DNA of 64,000 nucleotides, taken from positions 62,001-126,000 of the forward strand of contig DASSHI010000001.1 of assembly GCA_035693025.1 (NCBI GenBank). The letters run 5' to 3'. The notes under the pieces are model-generated. The model searched no databases. It had not been told where the DNA came from and was given only the letters and a program-made list of their open reading frames with translations. The stretch is from VRUE01 sp035693025 (lineage in GTDB: Bacteria; Actinomycetota; Thermoleophilia; Solirubrobacterales; 70-9). This document shows, piece by piece, positions 31,264 through 39,291 of this stretch (its first letter is position 1; every line of letters starts with the position of its first letter). The position numbers and the translations under genes were made by a program.

Positions 31264-33040
31264 GCTCGTCACTCCACCGCGCGCCGTCCCCGCCCTGGCG
31301 ATCGAGCGCCTCTCCTACGCCTACCCACCCGCGGCGAACGCTGCATCGACCACGCATAACGGGGCAAATGCAGCGCTCGCGCTGCGCGACGTCTCGCTGA
31401 CGCTCGCAGCGGGGGAGTTCGCCGTGTTGGCGGGCCGCTCGGCGTCCGGCAAGACGACCCTGCTGCGCGCCGCCTGCGGCCTGGTGCCGCACTTCCACGG
31501 CGGGGAGATCGAGGGCGCGGTTCAGGTCGCGGGCCTCGACGCGATCGCCAGCGGCCCCGGCGAGCTGGCCGGGGTCGTCGGCTACGTCGCCCAGGACCCG
31601 GAGAGCCAGATCGTCTCGACCACCGTCGGCGCCGAGATCGCCCTGCCCCTGGAGATGCGCGGCGACTCGCCGGCCTCGCGAGCCAGGGCGGTGGAGGAGG
31701 TGGCGCTCGCCCTCGCCATCCCACACCTCCTCGACCGCACCGTCGACACCCTCTCCGGCGGCGAGCTCCAGCGCGTCGCCCTTGCGGCGGCCCTCGTCAC
31801 CCGCCCTAGGCTGGTCCTCCTCGACGAGCCCACCTCCCAACTCGATCCCGTCGCAGGCGACGAGCTGATCTGGCTGCTGCGCCGCCTCAACGAGGAGTGG
31901 GGCGTCTCGATCCTCCTCGCCGAACACCGCCTGGAGCGCTGCCTGGCCGCAGCCGACCGAGTCATCGCTATGGAGTCGGGCACCGTGAGCTTCGACGGCC
32001 AACCGAGCGACTTTCTCGCCTGGGCTCAACAAGCAGACGCCGCCCTGGAGACCCCCGCCGCCCGCCTCTTCTCCCTAGCCGGCATCGACCCGCTCCCCAC
32101 GGGCGTCCGCCAAGCCCGCAACATCCTCAGCTCCGCAAAACCGTCCCTCGGGCGGGTGGCGGGGGGATGGGGGTCTCCCCAGCGCAGCGGCGTCCGTTTT
32201 TCGCCCCAACCACCACCTCGGACGGCCGCACCCTCCGCGGGCGAAAAACCCAGCAAGCAGGGGAGACCCCCATCCCCCCGCCAGGCCCCGCCCGCCGCAA
32301 CGGTTCGAGGTCCCGCCGCGACGATCCGAAATCTCTGGGTAGAGCTGACCCCCGGAGACGAGCCCCGCGATGTCCTCAAAGGAATAGACCTCGAGATCGC
32401 CCGCGGCGAACGCGTAGCCCTGATGGGCCGCAACGGCGCCGGCAAGAGCACGCTCCTGCGCACCCTCGCCGGCCTGGCTGACCCGGCGCGCGGCAAGGCC
32501 GAGACCCCCACCGGCCTCGCACTGCTGAGCCAGAACCCCGGCGACTACCTCGTGCGCGAGCGCGTCGGCGACGAGCTGCCTGGCGAGGCCGGCCTCGCCG
32601 CCCTGCGCACCGTCGGTCTCGAGCGCGCGGTCGACGTCGACCCCCGCGACCTCTCCGGCGGCGAGCGCCAGCGCCTCGCCCTGGCGATTGCGCTCGCCGG
32701 CCGCATGGAGGGCGAGGAGCTGCCGGGCCTCGTCGCCCTCGACGAGCCCACCCGCGGCATGGACCGCGCCCGCAAGCACGACCTGGAAGAGCTGATCGAG
32801 CGGCTGGCGATGCGTGGGGCGGCCGTCGTCGTCGCCACCCACGACGTCGAGTTCGCCGCTGCCTTTGCCGAACGCGCCATCCTGCTCGGCGACGGGGTCG
32901 TGATCGCCGACGGCGCCGCCGCCGAGATCCTCTCCGGCGGTTGGTACTTCGCCACCGAGGTCGCCCGCATTCTCGACCTGCCGGGCGTGGTCACTCCCCG
33001 GCAGGGAGCCGCCGCGCTCGACCGAGGGGGACGCGGATGA
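31256..33040 (+). CDS. ecfA: Fused EcfA-EcfA' double ATPase of an ECF importer
   Basis: 594 residues, two ABC ATPase domains in one chain. First domain: Walker A 'GRSASGKTTLL', signature 'LSGGELQRVALAAAL', Walker B 'LVLLDEPTSQLD'. Second domain: Walker A 'GRNGAGKSTLL', signature 'LSGGERQRLALAIAL', Walker B 'LVALDEPTRGMD', switch His 'VVVATHDVEF'. The linker (residues ~295-350) is Pro/Ser/Arg-rich and is encoded by a copy of a mobile palindrome (32158-32282). It powers uptake of the vitamin bound by the S component. Start ATG at 31256; both ends overlap neighbours by a few bases, so the operon is tightly coupled. Confidence 0.9.
   Translation: MPELVTPPRAVPALAIERLSYAYPPAANAASTTHNGANAALALRDVSLTLAAGEFAVLAGRSASGKTTLLRAACGLVPHFHGGEIEGAVQVAGLDAIASGPGELAGVVGYVAQDPESQIVSTTVGAEIALPLEMRGDSPASRARAVEEVALALAIPHLLDRTVDTLSGGELQRVALAAALVTRPRLVLLDEPTSQLDPVAGDELIWLLRRLNEEWGVSILLAEHRLERCLAAADRVIAMESGTVSFDGQPSDFLAWAQQADAALETPAARLFSLAGIDPLPTGVRQARNILSSAKPSLGRVAGGWGSPQRSGVRFSPQPPPRTAAPSAGEKPSKQGRPPSPRQAPPAATVRGPAATIRNLWVELTPGDEPRDVLKGIDLEIARGERVALMGRNGAGKSTLLRTLAGLADPARGKAETPTGLALLSQNPGDYLVRERVGDELPGEAGLAALRTVGLERAVDVDPRDLSGGERQRLALAIALAGRMEGEELPGLVALDEPTRGMDRARKHDLEELIERLAMRGAAVVVATHDVEFAAAFAERAILLGDGVVIADGAAAEILSGGWYFATEVARILDLPGVVTPRQGAAALDRGGRG
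32158..32282. repeat. Copy A of a ~120-base palindromic element, inserted in the ecfA coding sequence
   Basis: Perfect 23-base inverted repeats (32158-32180 and 32260-32282) bracket a core with GTCCGTTTTTCGCCCCAACC and GGGCGAAAAACCCAGCAAGC. Copy B in opposite orientation lies at 50740-50859. The core is nearly the same in both, while the outer arms differ but stay self-complementary in each copy. Here it encodes the Pro-rich linker between the two ATPase domains without breaking the frame. Confidence 0.8.
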
Positions 33041-34935
33041 GCTGGGAGTTGGCCAGCTTCGTCATCCTCGGAGCCCTCCTGATCGGTGGCTTCGCCTGGT
33101 ATGAGCGTTCGCGGCCGACCTCCCAGGTCGTCGCCCTCGTCGCCGCGCTGGCCGCGGTGGCGATCGCCGGCCGCATCGCCTTCGCGGCCCTGCCCAACGT
33201 CAAGCCGACCACCGACATCGTCATCTTCGCCGGCTTCGCCTTGGGTCCCGCGCCGGGCTTCGCCGTGGGCGGCCTGGCCGCGCTCGTCTCCAACTTCTGG
33301 TTCGGGCAGGGCCCCTGGACGCCGTGGCAGATGGCGGGGTGGGGGATGTGCGGCATTCTCGGCGCCGGCCTGGCCGTCGTGCGTCCCCGCGCGGGCCGCT
33401 TCACGCTGGCCGTCGTCTGCGCCGGCGCCGCCGTCGTCTACGGCGCTCTGCTGAACTTCTCCCTGATGGCTACCTACGGAGGGGACCTTTCGCTGAGATA
33501 TTTCCTCGCCCTGGAGGCGCGGGCGGTGCCGTTCGAAGCCGCCCATGCGATCGGCAACGCCGCCCTCGCCCTCGTCGCCGGCCCTGCGATCGTGCGGATG
33601 CTGACCCGCTTCCGGGCGCGCTTCGAGTGGCGCTCGCCCGCCGTCGTCTCGGTGCTGCTGCTGGCGCTCGCGCTGCTCAGCGTCGTGCCCGCCCGCGCGG
33701 GCGCCGCCGGGATCGGCCCGACCCGTGCCGCGGTCTGGCTCGCGAGCCAGCAGAACGACGACGGCGGCTGGGGCGCCTCGCCGGGCAAGGACTCCTCGCT
33801 TGAAGTGACCGCCTGGGCGATGCTGGGCCTTGAGGCGGTCGGCCGCAGCCCGCTCGAAGTGACCCACGAAGGGCACAACCCTGTCGGCTACCTGCGCGGC
33901 TATGTCGACGAGCTCGAAAGTCCCGGCGATCTCGCCCGCACGATCCTCGCGCTCGAGGGCGCCGAGGTCGATCCGCGCTCGTTCGGCGGTCGCGACCTCG
34001 TCTCGGCCCTGGTCAAGCATCGTCGCGGCAACGGCTCCTACGAAGGCTGGCCGGGATCGACGGCGTTCGCCGTGATCGCCCTGCGCGCCGCCGGGGACAC
34101 CGGCAGCCTCGGCCAATCGATCTCCTGGCTGGCCAAGGTGCAGAATCGCGACGGGGGCTGGGGGGACGTGCCCGGCTCGCCGAGCACCGCCGACGGCACC
34201 GGCGCCGTGATGGAGGCGATCCCCGGCACCGAAGCGGCCAAGCACGGGCTCGGCTACCTGCGCAACACCCAACGTCCCAATGGCGGCTTTGCGCTGGGAG
34301 GCGGCGGCGCGGTCAACTCCCAATCGACTGCCTGGGCGGTGCAGGGAATGCTGGCCGTCGGCGCCGACCCCGGCTCGGCCAAGGGAGGCGAAAGCGCTCT
34401 CGACTACCTCGAAGCGCGCCAGGACGCCGACGGCCACTATCGCTACTCCTCCTCCAGCGACCAGACGCCTGTCTGGGTCACCGCGGGGGTCCTCTCGGCC
34501 ACCGCCGGCCAGGCCTTCCCGGTCGCTCCGGTCGCCCGTCAGGTCCAGCCCTCGCCGCCGTCCACCGGGGCTGCCCCCACCAACCCCGTGCCACCGGCGA
34601 GCACCGTGCCGCCCGCGGCCGGCACCCCCAGCGAACTGCTCGAATCGCTCGGCCAGAGTCCGGGCGCCGCTGCGCCGCCGGTCTCGCCGGGCGCCGCCCC
34701 GCAGGCCACGATCCCGTCGATCCCCACCGAATCGACGCCGGTAACCCCGCCCGGCGGATCGCCGAAGGGGCTCGTCCCCGAATCCGCCGCCGCGACCCCG
34801 CCCCCCGCGGCGCCGCCCTTCGAAGCGGGCGACAACCCCGGCCCCAAGCCGTGGGCGCCGCTCGGAATCGGGCTCGGCGCCAGCGCCATAGCGCTTGCCA
34901 GTGTGCTCCTCCTCGGCCGCCGCTTCGCCTGGTAG
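33037..34935 (+). CDS. ECF S component fused to an extracellular alpha/alpha-toroid domain
   Basis: 632 residues. Residues 1-~210 are a six-helix ECF S component; 'GRIAFAALPNVKPTTD' and 'LVSNFWFGQGPWTPWQMAGW' are typical signatures. Residues ~225-510 are a terpene-cyclase/prenyltransferase-type alpha-alpha toroid with repeats 'QNDDGGWG', 'QNRDGGWG', 'QRPNGGFA', 'QDADGHYR' (QW-like). A 130-residue Pro/Thr-rich stretch follows and one final membrane helix (IGLGASAIALASVLLLG). The toroid must face outside, between the S component and the terminal anchor. This fold is the alpha domain of transcobalamin. Proposed role: bind and import cobalamin. Start overlaps the ATPase stop. Confidence 0.85.
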   Translation: MSWELASFVILGALLIGGFAWYERSRPTSQVVALVAALAAVAIAGRIAFAALPNVKPTTDIVIFAGFALGPAPGFAVGGLAALVSNFWFGQGPWTPWQMAGWGMCGILGAGLAVVRPRAGRFTLAVVCAGAAVVYGALLNFSLMATYGGDLSLRYFLALEARAVPFEAAHAIGNAALALVAGPAIVRMLTRFRARFEWRSPAVVSVLLLALALLSVVPARAGAAGIGPTRAAVWLASQQNDDGGWGASPGKDSSLEVTAWAMLGLEAVGRSPLEVTHEGHNPVGYLRGYVDELESPGDLARTILALEGAEVDPRSFGGRDLVSALVKHRRGNGSYEGWPGSTAFAVIALRAAGDTGSLGQSISWLAKVQNRDGGWGDVPGSPSTADGTGAVMEAIPGTEAAKHGLGYLRNTQRPNGGFALGGGGAVNSQSTAWAVQGMLAVGADPGSAKGGESALDYLEARQDADGHYRYSSSSDQTPVWVTAGVLSATAGQAFPVAPVARQVQPSPPSTGAAPTNPVPPASTVPPAAGTPSELLESLGQSPGAAAPPVSPGAAPQATIPSIPTESTPVTPPGGSPKGLVPESAAATPPPAAPPFEAGDNPGPKPWAPLGIGLGASAIALASVLLLGRRFAW

Positions 34936-34961
34936 CCGCGGGGGGTCTATACGCTCGCGGT

Positions 34962-35471
34962 ATGGACGTCGAGACGGCGATTCGAACCCGCCGCACCCAC
35001 AAGGCCTTCGGGCCGGAGCCGCTTTCGCGCGTCCAGGTCGACGAGCTGCTCGAGCTGGCCCGCTGGGCGCCCAACCACCACCTGACCGCGCCCTGGCGCT
35101 TCCGCGTCCTCGGGCCGCGGGCGCTGGAGCGACTGAAGCAGGCGGCCGGGCCCGAGGGCGCCGCCAAGCTCGACCGCGCGCCCACCCTGATCGTCGTCTC
35201 CTGCGCGCTCGACGCCGACCCGGTTCGCAACGAGGAGGACCTGCACGCCACCGCCGTCGCCTCCTACATCGTCCTGCTCGCCGCCCACGGCCGCGGGCTC
35301 GCCGGCTACTGGCGCACGCCGGACGTTCTGCGCTCGGCCGAGGGCCGCGCCGCGGTCGGCCTGCCGGATGGCGAGCGCTTCGTCGCCCTGCTCCACCTGG
35401 GCCCTTCACGGCAGGAGAAAGAGCCGCCCGCGCGCCCGGCGGTCGAGCAGACGACCACCTACCTGGACTGA
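34962..35471 (+). CDS. Nitroreductase-family oxidoreductase (YdjA-like)
   Basis: 169 residues, a short FMN nitroreductase. 'IRTRRTHKAFGPEPLSRVQV' and 'ARWAPNHHLTAPWRFRVLG' are YdjA-type signatures (R-R-T/S and the N-H-x-x-x-P-W block), and 'ATAVASYIVLLAAHGRGLAG' closes the FMN pocket. It lies right after the B12 operon, so I checked it as BluB (dimethylbenzimidazole synthase), but the W-A-P-N-H block indicates a general nitroreductase. ATG 34962 overlaps no neighbour; the next gene starts 2 bases after its stop. Confidence 0.75.
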   Translation: MDVETAIRTRRTHKAFGPEPLSRVQVDELLELARWAPNHHLTAPWRFRVLGPRALERLKQAAGPEGAAKLDRAPTLIVVSCALDADPVRNEEDLHATAVASYIVLLAAHGRGLAGYWRTPDVLRSAEGRAAVGLPDGERFVALLHLGPSRQEKEPPARPAVEQTTTYLD

Positions 35472-35473
35472 CG

Positions 35474-37150
35474 ATGCTGACCCGCGCCGCAGCCCTCGAG
35501 GAGATCGCCGGACAGCGCTTCGAGGTGCTCGTGATCGGCGGCGGCATCACCGGCGCCGGCGTCGCCCTCGACGCCGCCTCGCGCGGCTACTCGGTGGCGC
35601 TGCTGGAGCGCGGCGACTACGCGATCGGCACCTCCAGCCGCTCCTCGAAGATGGTCCATGGCGGCCTGCGCTACCTGCAGAACTTCGACCTGGGCCTGGT
35701 TCGCGAGGCGCTGCTGGAGCGCCAGCTGATGGTCCAGCTCGCGCCGCACCTGGTCTACCCGACGCCCTTCGTCGTCCCCTCCTTCGCGGAGGAACGCCGC
35801 GACCGTCGACTCGGCATCGGCCTCAACATGTACGACGTGATGGCGACGACGCGAGTCGGTCGCAGCCGGCGCGAGATGCGCGCCGCCAAGGAGGAGGACG
35901 AAGACTCCTACTGGTCGCCGGACCGTCACCGCACGATCGACCGCGGGGAGCTGCTCGAGCTCGTCCCCTCGCTGGAGCCGCGCGACCCGAACGACGCCTA
36001 CCTCTTCTACGACTGCCAGACCGACGACGTGCGCCTGGTGCTGACGATCCTCGGCGAGGCCGAACGCTTCGGCGCCGTGATGCTGAACGGCGCCGAGGTC
36101 ACCGAGGTGCTCTCGCAGGGCGGTCGCGCGAGCGGCGTCGCGGCGGTCGAGGCCGGCTCGGGCGAGCGCTTCGAGGTCGAGGCGGAGAACGTCGTCAACG
36201 CGACCGGCGTCTGGGCCGACCGGGTCGGTCCCGAGCTGGCTGAGGAGGAGGACGTGCCGAAGATCGCGCCCAGCCGCGGCACCCACGTCCTGCTCGACCG
36301 CGGCGACATCTCCACCGGCTCCGGCGCCTGCATCGTCCCCGCGGGCGCCGATCGCCACATCTTCGCCCTGCCTTGGTACGGCCGCACCCTGGTCGGCACC
36401 ACCGACAACGACTTCGAGGGCGACATCGACCGGCCGCGTCCCGGCGGGGGGGACGTCGAGTATCTGCTCGACGCGGTCAACGCCTTCTTCGGCACGAGCG
36501 TGGGCGAGTCGGATCTGGTCGGCGCCTACGCCGGCGTGCGGCCGCTGATCTCCACCGGCGACCCGAAGAAGTCGGTCGACATCTCGCGCAAAGCCGAGCT
36601 GTACGAGACCTCCTCGGGGATGCTGACGATCACCGGGGGCAAGCTGACGACCTGGCGGCGGATGGCCAAGCAGACGGTCGACCGCCTGGTCGAGCGCGAG
36701 GGTCGCGAGGCGCCCTGCCACACCGCCGAGATCCCGCTTGGGATGGAGGCGCGGGTGGACGACCTGGAGGCGCCGGACGGGGTGGGGGGGGAGTCCGTCG
36801 CCCAGCTCGCCTTCCGCTACGGCCATGCCGCCCGGCGGGTCCTGAGCCTGGCGCGCGAGGACCCGAAGCTGGCCCGGCCGATCGTCCCCGGCCGCCCCGA
36901 CCTGCTCGCCGAGGTGACGGTCGCGGCGCGCTTGGAGCAGGCGCGCTGCGTGGCCGACGTGCTGCTCCGCCGCACCCGGCTCGGTCTGCTCGCCGCGCCG
37001 CAGCTGCGCGACGCCGCTGCGGTGCGCTCCGTCGCCGAGGTGCTCGGCGGCGAGCTGGGCTGGTCGCGCCGTCAGATCAAGCGCGAGGCGGAGGCCTGGC
37101 CCGCGGCGCTCGCCGAGGCGGGCGCCGACCCCGCGGCGGCGGCCGTCTAG
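35474..37150 (+). CDS. glpD: Aerobic glycerol-3-phosphate dehydrogenase
   Basis: 558 residues. FAD motif 'VLVIGGGITGAGVALDAASR', the GlpD signature 'SSKMVHGGLRYLQNFDLGLV', 'VNATGVWADRVG' and 'KLTTWRRMAKQTVDRLV'. It oxidises sn-glycerol-3-phosphate to dihydroxyacetone phosphate at the membrane and passes electrons to the quinone pool. The C terminus is a helical domain (DUF GlpD C) of about 110 residues. Start ATG at 35474 is 2 bases after the nitroreductase stop. No glpK or glpF is adjacent. Confidence 0.9.
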   Translation: MLTRAAALEEIAGQRFEVLVIGGGITGAGVALDAASRGYSVALLERGDYAIGTSSRSSKMVHGGLRYLQNFDLGLVREALLERQLMVQLAPHLVYPTPFVVPSFAEERRDRRLGIGLNMYDVMATTRVGRSRREMRAAKEEDEDSYWSPDRHRTIDRGELLELVPSLEPRDPNDAYLFYDCQTDDVRLVLTILGEAERFGAVMLNGAEVTEVLSQGGRASGVAAVEAGSGERFEVEAENVVNATGVWADRVGPELAEEEDVPKIAPSRGTHVLLDRGDISTGSGACIVPAGADRHIFALPWYGRTLVGTTDNDFEGDIDRPRPGGGDVEYLLDAVNAFFGTSVGESDLVGAYAGVRPLISTGDPKKSVDISRKAELYETSSGMLTITGGKLTTWRRMAKQTVDRLVEREGREAPCHTAEIPLGMEARVDDLEAPDGVGGESVAQLAFRYGHAARRVLSLAREDPKLARPIVPGRPDLLAEVTVAARLEQARCVADVLLRRTRLGLLAAPQLRDAAAVRSVAEVLGGELGWSRRQIKREAEAWPAALAEAGADPAAAAV

Positions 37151-37174
37151 GCCCTTCAATAACCTGCCGCGACG

Positions 37175-37963
37175 ATGAACAAGACCGAACTGGAGTCCAA
37201 GCACATCGCCGAGCTGCACGACCTGGCCGCCGAGGCCGGAGTCGAGCGCTACCGCATGCTCTCCCGCGCCGAGCTGATCGAGAAGCTCGCGGGTGGTGGC
37301 GGGGGGGCGAAAGCCAAGCCGCAGGGCGAGCGCCGTGGCGGCGACTCGGGGCGGAGCCGCCAGCGCGATCGCGGCCGCTCCCGCGCGCCGCGCGAGGAGC
37401 GGCGGCCCGAGCCGGAGGCCGCGCCTAAGCCTCCCGAGCCCGAGCCCAAGGCCGAGTCGCAGGGTGAGGCCGGCGGCGAGCCCGGGCGGCCCAAGCGCAA
37501 ACGTCGGCGTCGCCGCTGGGGACGGCGCCGCAAGGGCGTCCGGGTCCACGACCTGTTGCTGCCGGCTGCGCCGGGGCGCAGAGCGATCGTCTACGCCGAG
37601 AGCCGCTCCGCCTGCACGGCCCTGCTGCGCGAAGTCGCGTCCGAGCTCTCCGAGGAGTCCAACGGTCCCGACCCGATCGCCCTGCTCGTCGATCCCAGTC
37701 CCGAGGAGCTCGCCGACTGGAAGCGCGAGGCGCCGAAGGCCGAGATCGTCTCCGCCGGCAAGGCGAACCACGCCGAGGACGCGATCGCCCAGGCCCGGGC
37801 CCGCGCCGAGGGTGGCGAAGACGTCTTCGTCCTGATCGACTCGCTGACCCGCTTCGCCGAGTCGTTCGCGGGCGCCGAGGAGGCCCGCGGGCTGTTCGAC
37901 GCCGGCAACGGCGGCGGCAAGGGCACGCTCACGGTCCTCGCCGCGCTCGAGCGAACCGACTGA
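37175..37963 (+). CDS. Rho-termination-factor paralogue lacking the P-loop
   Basis: 262 residues. Residues 1-40 are a Rho_N (SAP-like) module ('MNKTELESKHIAELHDLA'). A long basic low-complexity linker with 'PKRKRRRRRWGRRRKG' follows. Residues ~125-262 align to the Rho ATPase: 'HDLLLPAAPGRRAIVYAESR' (where Walker A should be), 'PIALLVDPSPEELADWKREA', 'VFVLIDSLTRFAESF' (Walker B), 'GTLTVLAALER'. The nucleotide-binding G-K-T is replaced by 'GRRAIVYAES', and the chain ends before the arginine finger. It cannot be a normal helicase; it may bind RNA or modulate Rho. 25 bases after glpD. Confidence 0.75.
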   Translation: MNKTELESKHIAELHDLAAEAGVERYRMLSRAELIEKLAGGGGGAKAKPQGERRGGDSGRSRQRDRGRSRAPREERRPEPEAAPKPPEPEPKAESQGEAGGEPGRPKRKRRRRRWGRRRKGVRVHDLLLPAAPGRRAIVYAESRSACTALLREVASELSEESNGPDPIALLVDPSPEELADWKREAPKAEIVSAGKANHAEDAIAQARARAEGGEDVFVLIDSLTRFAESFAGAEEARGLFDAGNGGGKGTLTVLAALERTD

Positions 37964-37972
37964 GAGGACCCG

Positions 37973-38440
37973 CTAGCGCCGATAGGCGATGCGGCGCCAG
38001 GAAGGCTCTTTGGAGAGCTCGATCAGCTCGTTGCTGCGGTCGGGCTGGACGTAGCCGAAGGTCTGTGTCGTCTCGTCGAAGACGACGTCGAGCTCACCCT
38101 CCTTGACCCGCTGGTCGAGCCAGGCGCCGCGGAAGACGAGGCGGCGCAGCCAGTGGACGAGGCTGCGGTTGGAGGGGCCGACGAGGTCTTCCCAATTGAG
38201 GTTGATGTGCTCGCCCAGCTCCGAGCTGGGCTCGGAGATCTCACCGTTGACGGCGAGATCGAGCAGGTCGTCGAGCTCTTCGCGGCTCAGTCCCTGCTGG
38301 ACGAAGCCGAGTTTGACCGCGGCCTGCTCTACGCGCTGGCCGAAGTCCTCCTCGTTGAAGGCGAAGCGGAGCTCGCCGTACTCGAGCACGTAGTCGGAGC
38401 CCGACTCGTAATTTCCTCTGCGGGTCGTCTTCTTGTTCAT
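37973..38440 (-). CDS. Conserved hypothetical protein
   Basis: 155 residues from the ATG at 38440 ('MNKKTTRRGNYESGSDYVLE'). No signal, membrane segment or known motif. The middle is acidic and helical ('QQGLSREELDDLLDLAVNGE'), the end has Trp-rich strands. A GAGG-like ribosome site is weak. It is convergent with the Rho-like gene (gap 9 bases). I cannot name a family. Confidence 0.55.
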   Translation of the reverse strand: MNKKTTRRGNYESGSDYVLEYGELRFAFNEEDFGQRVEQAAVKLGFVQQGLSREELDDLLDLAVNGEISEPSSELGEHINLNWEDLVGPSNRSLVHWLRRLVFRGAWLDQRVKEGELDVVFDETTQTFGYVQPDRSNELIELSKEPSWRRIAYRR

Positions 38441-38571
38441 TGAGTTGAAGCCAATCCACCGACGCAGCCCAGCGACGGCAGGTGCTTGATCATGCCTGTC
38501 ATCGTAGCCGCGTGCCTGTCGGGGGCAGGGGGTGAAACAGGTTTTGCGCCAAATAGGCTGTCCCGGCCCCG

Positions 38572-39291
38572 ATGATCGACCTCCACTGCCACATCCTTCC
38601 CGGCGTCGACGACGGCGCGCTCGACATCCGCGACAGCGCCGGGTTGGCTCGCCAGGCGGCGGCCGACGGGATCGAGGCGATCTGCGCGACGCCACACATC
38701 CGCCACGACCACGACGTCCGCATCGAGGAGGTCGCCGAGCGGGTCGAGGCGGTCAATCGCCACCTGCGCGACGAGGGGATCCCGGTCACGGTGCTGAGCG
38801 GCGGCGAGGTGGCGGAGACCGCAGTCGAGGGCCTGGGCGAGGAGGAGCTGGCGCGGGTCTCGCTCGGCGAGGGTCGCTGGATCCTGCTCGAGCCGGCCCC
38901 GGGGCCATTGGGGGAGAGCCTCGAACGCCGCGTGGAAGGACTGGCCGAGCGCGGCCACCGGGCGCTGATCGCCCACCCCGAGCGCCACCTCTCCGAAGAC
39001 ATGTACGAGCGCATCGCCCGCCTGATCGGCCTCGGCGCTCTCGTCCAGGCGACGGCGGACTTCTTCCTGCGCGAGCAGATGGCCGTCGGCATGCTGTCGC
39101 TTGCCGCGGCCGGCCTCGTCCACGTGCTCAGCAGCGATGCCCACTCTTCCCATGGAGGTCGCCCGGCGGCGATGTCGGCGGCCTTCGAGCGCCTGGCCAC
39201 GGTCGAGCCCCCCGCCGCCCACCTCGAGTGGATGCGCGACACCGCCCCGCGCGCGATCGTCGAGGGCGGCGAGCTGAACAGGCCCTTCTAA
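38572..39291 (+). CDS. PHP-family tyrosine-protein phosphatase (CpsB/YwqE-like)
   Basis: 239 residues. Metal-site motifs of the PHP fold: 'MIDLHCHILPGVDDGALD' (first His pair), 'ICATPHIRHDHD', 'LIAHPERH' and 'VLSSDAHSS' (final Asp/His). The gene starts immediately with this motif, so the ATG at 38572 is secure. CpsB/Wzb-type enzymes dephosphorylate tyrosine kinases that control capsule export, though no kinase is nearby. Its stop overlaps the convergent sugar-kinase stop by 4 bases (39288-39291). Confidence 0.85.
   Translation: MIDLHCHILPGVDDGALDIRDSAGLARQAAADGIEAICATPHIRHDHDVRIEEVAERVEAVNRHLRDEGIPVTVLSGGEVAETAVEGLGEEELARVSLGEGRWILLEPAPGPLGESLERRVEGLAERGHRALIAHPERHLSEDMYERIARLIGLGALVQATADFFLREQMAVGMLSLAAAGLVHVLSSDAHSSHGGRPAAMSAAFERLATVEPPAAHLEWMRDTAPRAIVEGGELNRPF

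Noticed and set aside
34962..35471. BluB (dimethylbenzimidazole synthase) because it follows the B12 operon
   Set aside because: The W-A-P-N-H-H block and the length fit the YdjA-type nitroreductases rather than BluB.
32545..35550. A 1000-codon minus-strand open frame across the ECF transporter genes
   Set aside because: A shadow of the GC-rich plus-strand genes: low-complexity Arg/Gly/Ala composition and no domain, while the plus strand has clear ABC and toroid motifs.
35459..37771. A 770-codon minus-strand frame opposite glpD
   Set aside because: Antisense shadow of glpD and the Rho-like gene.
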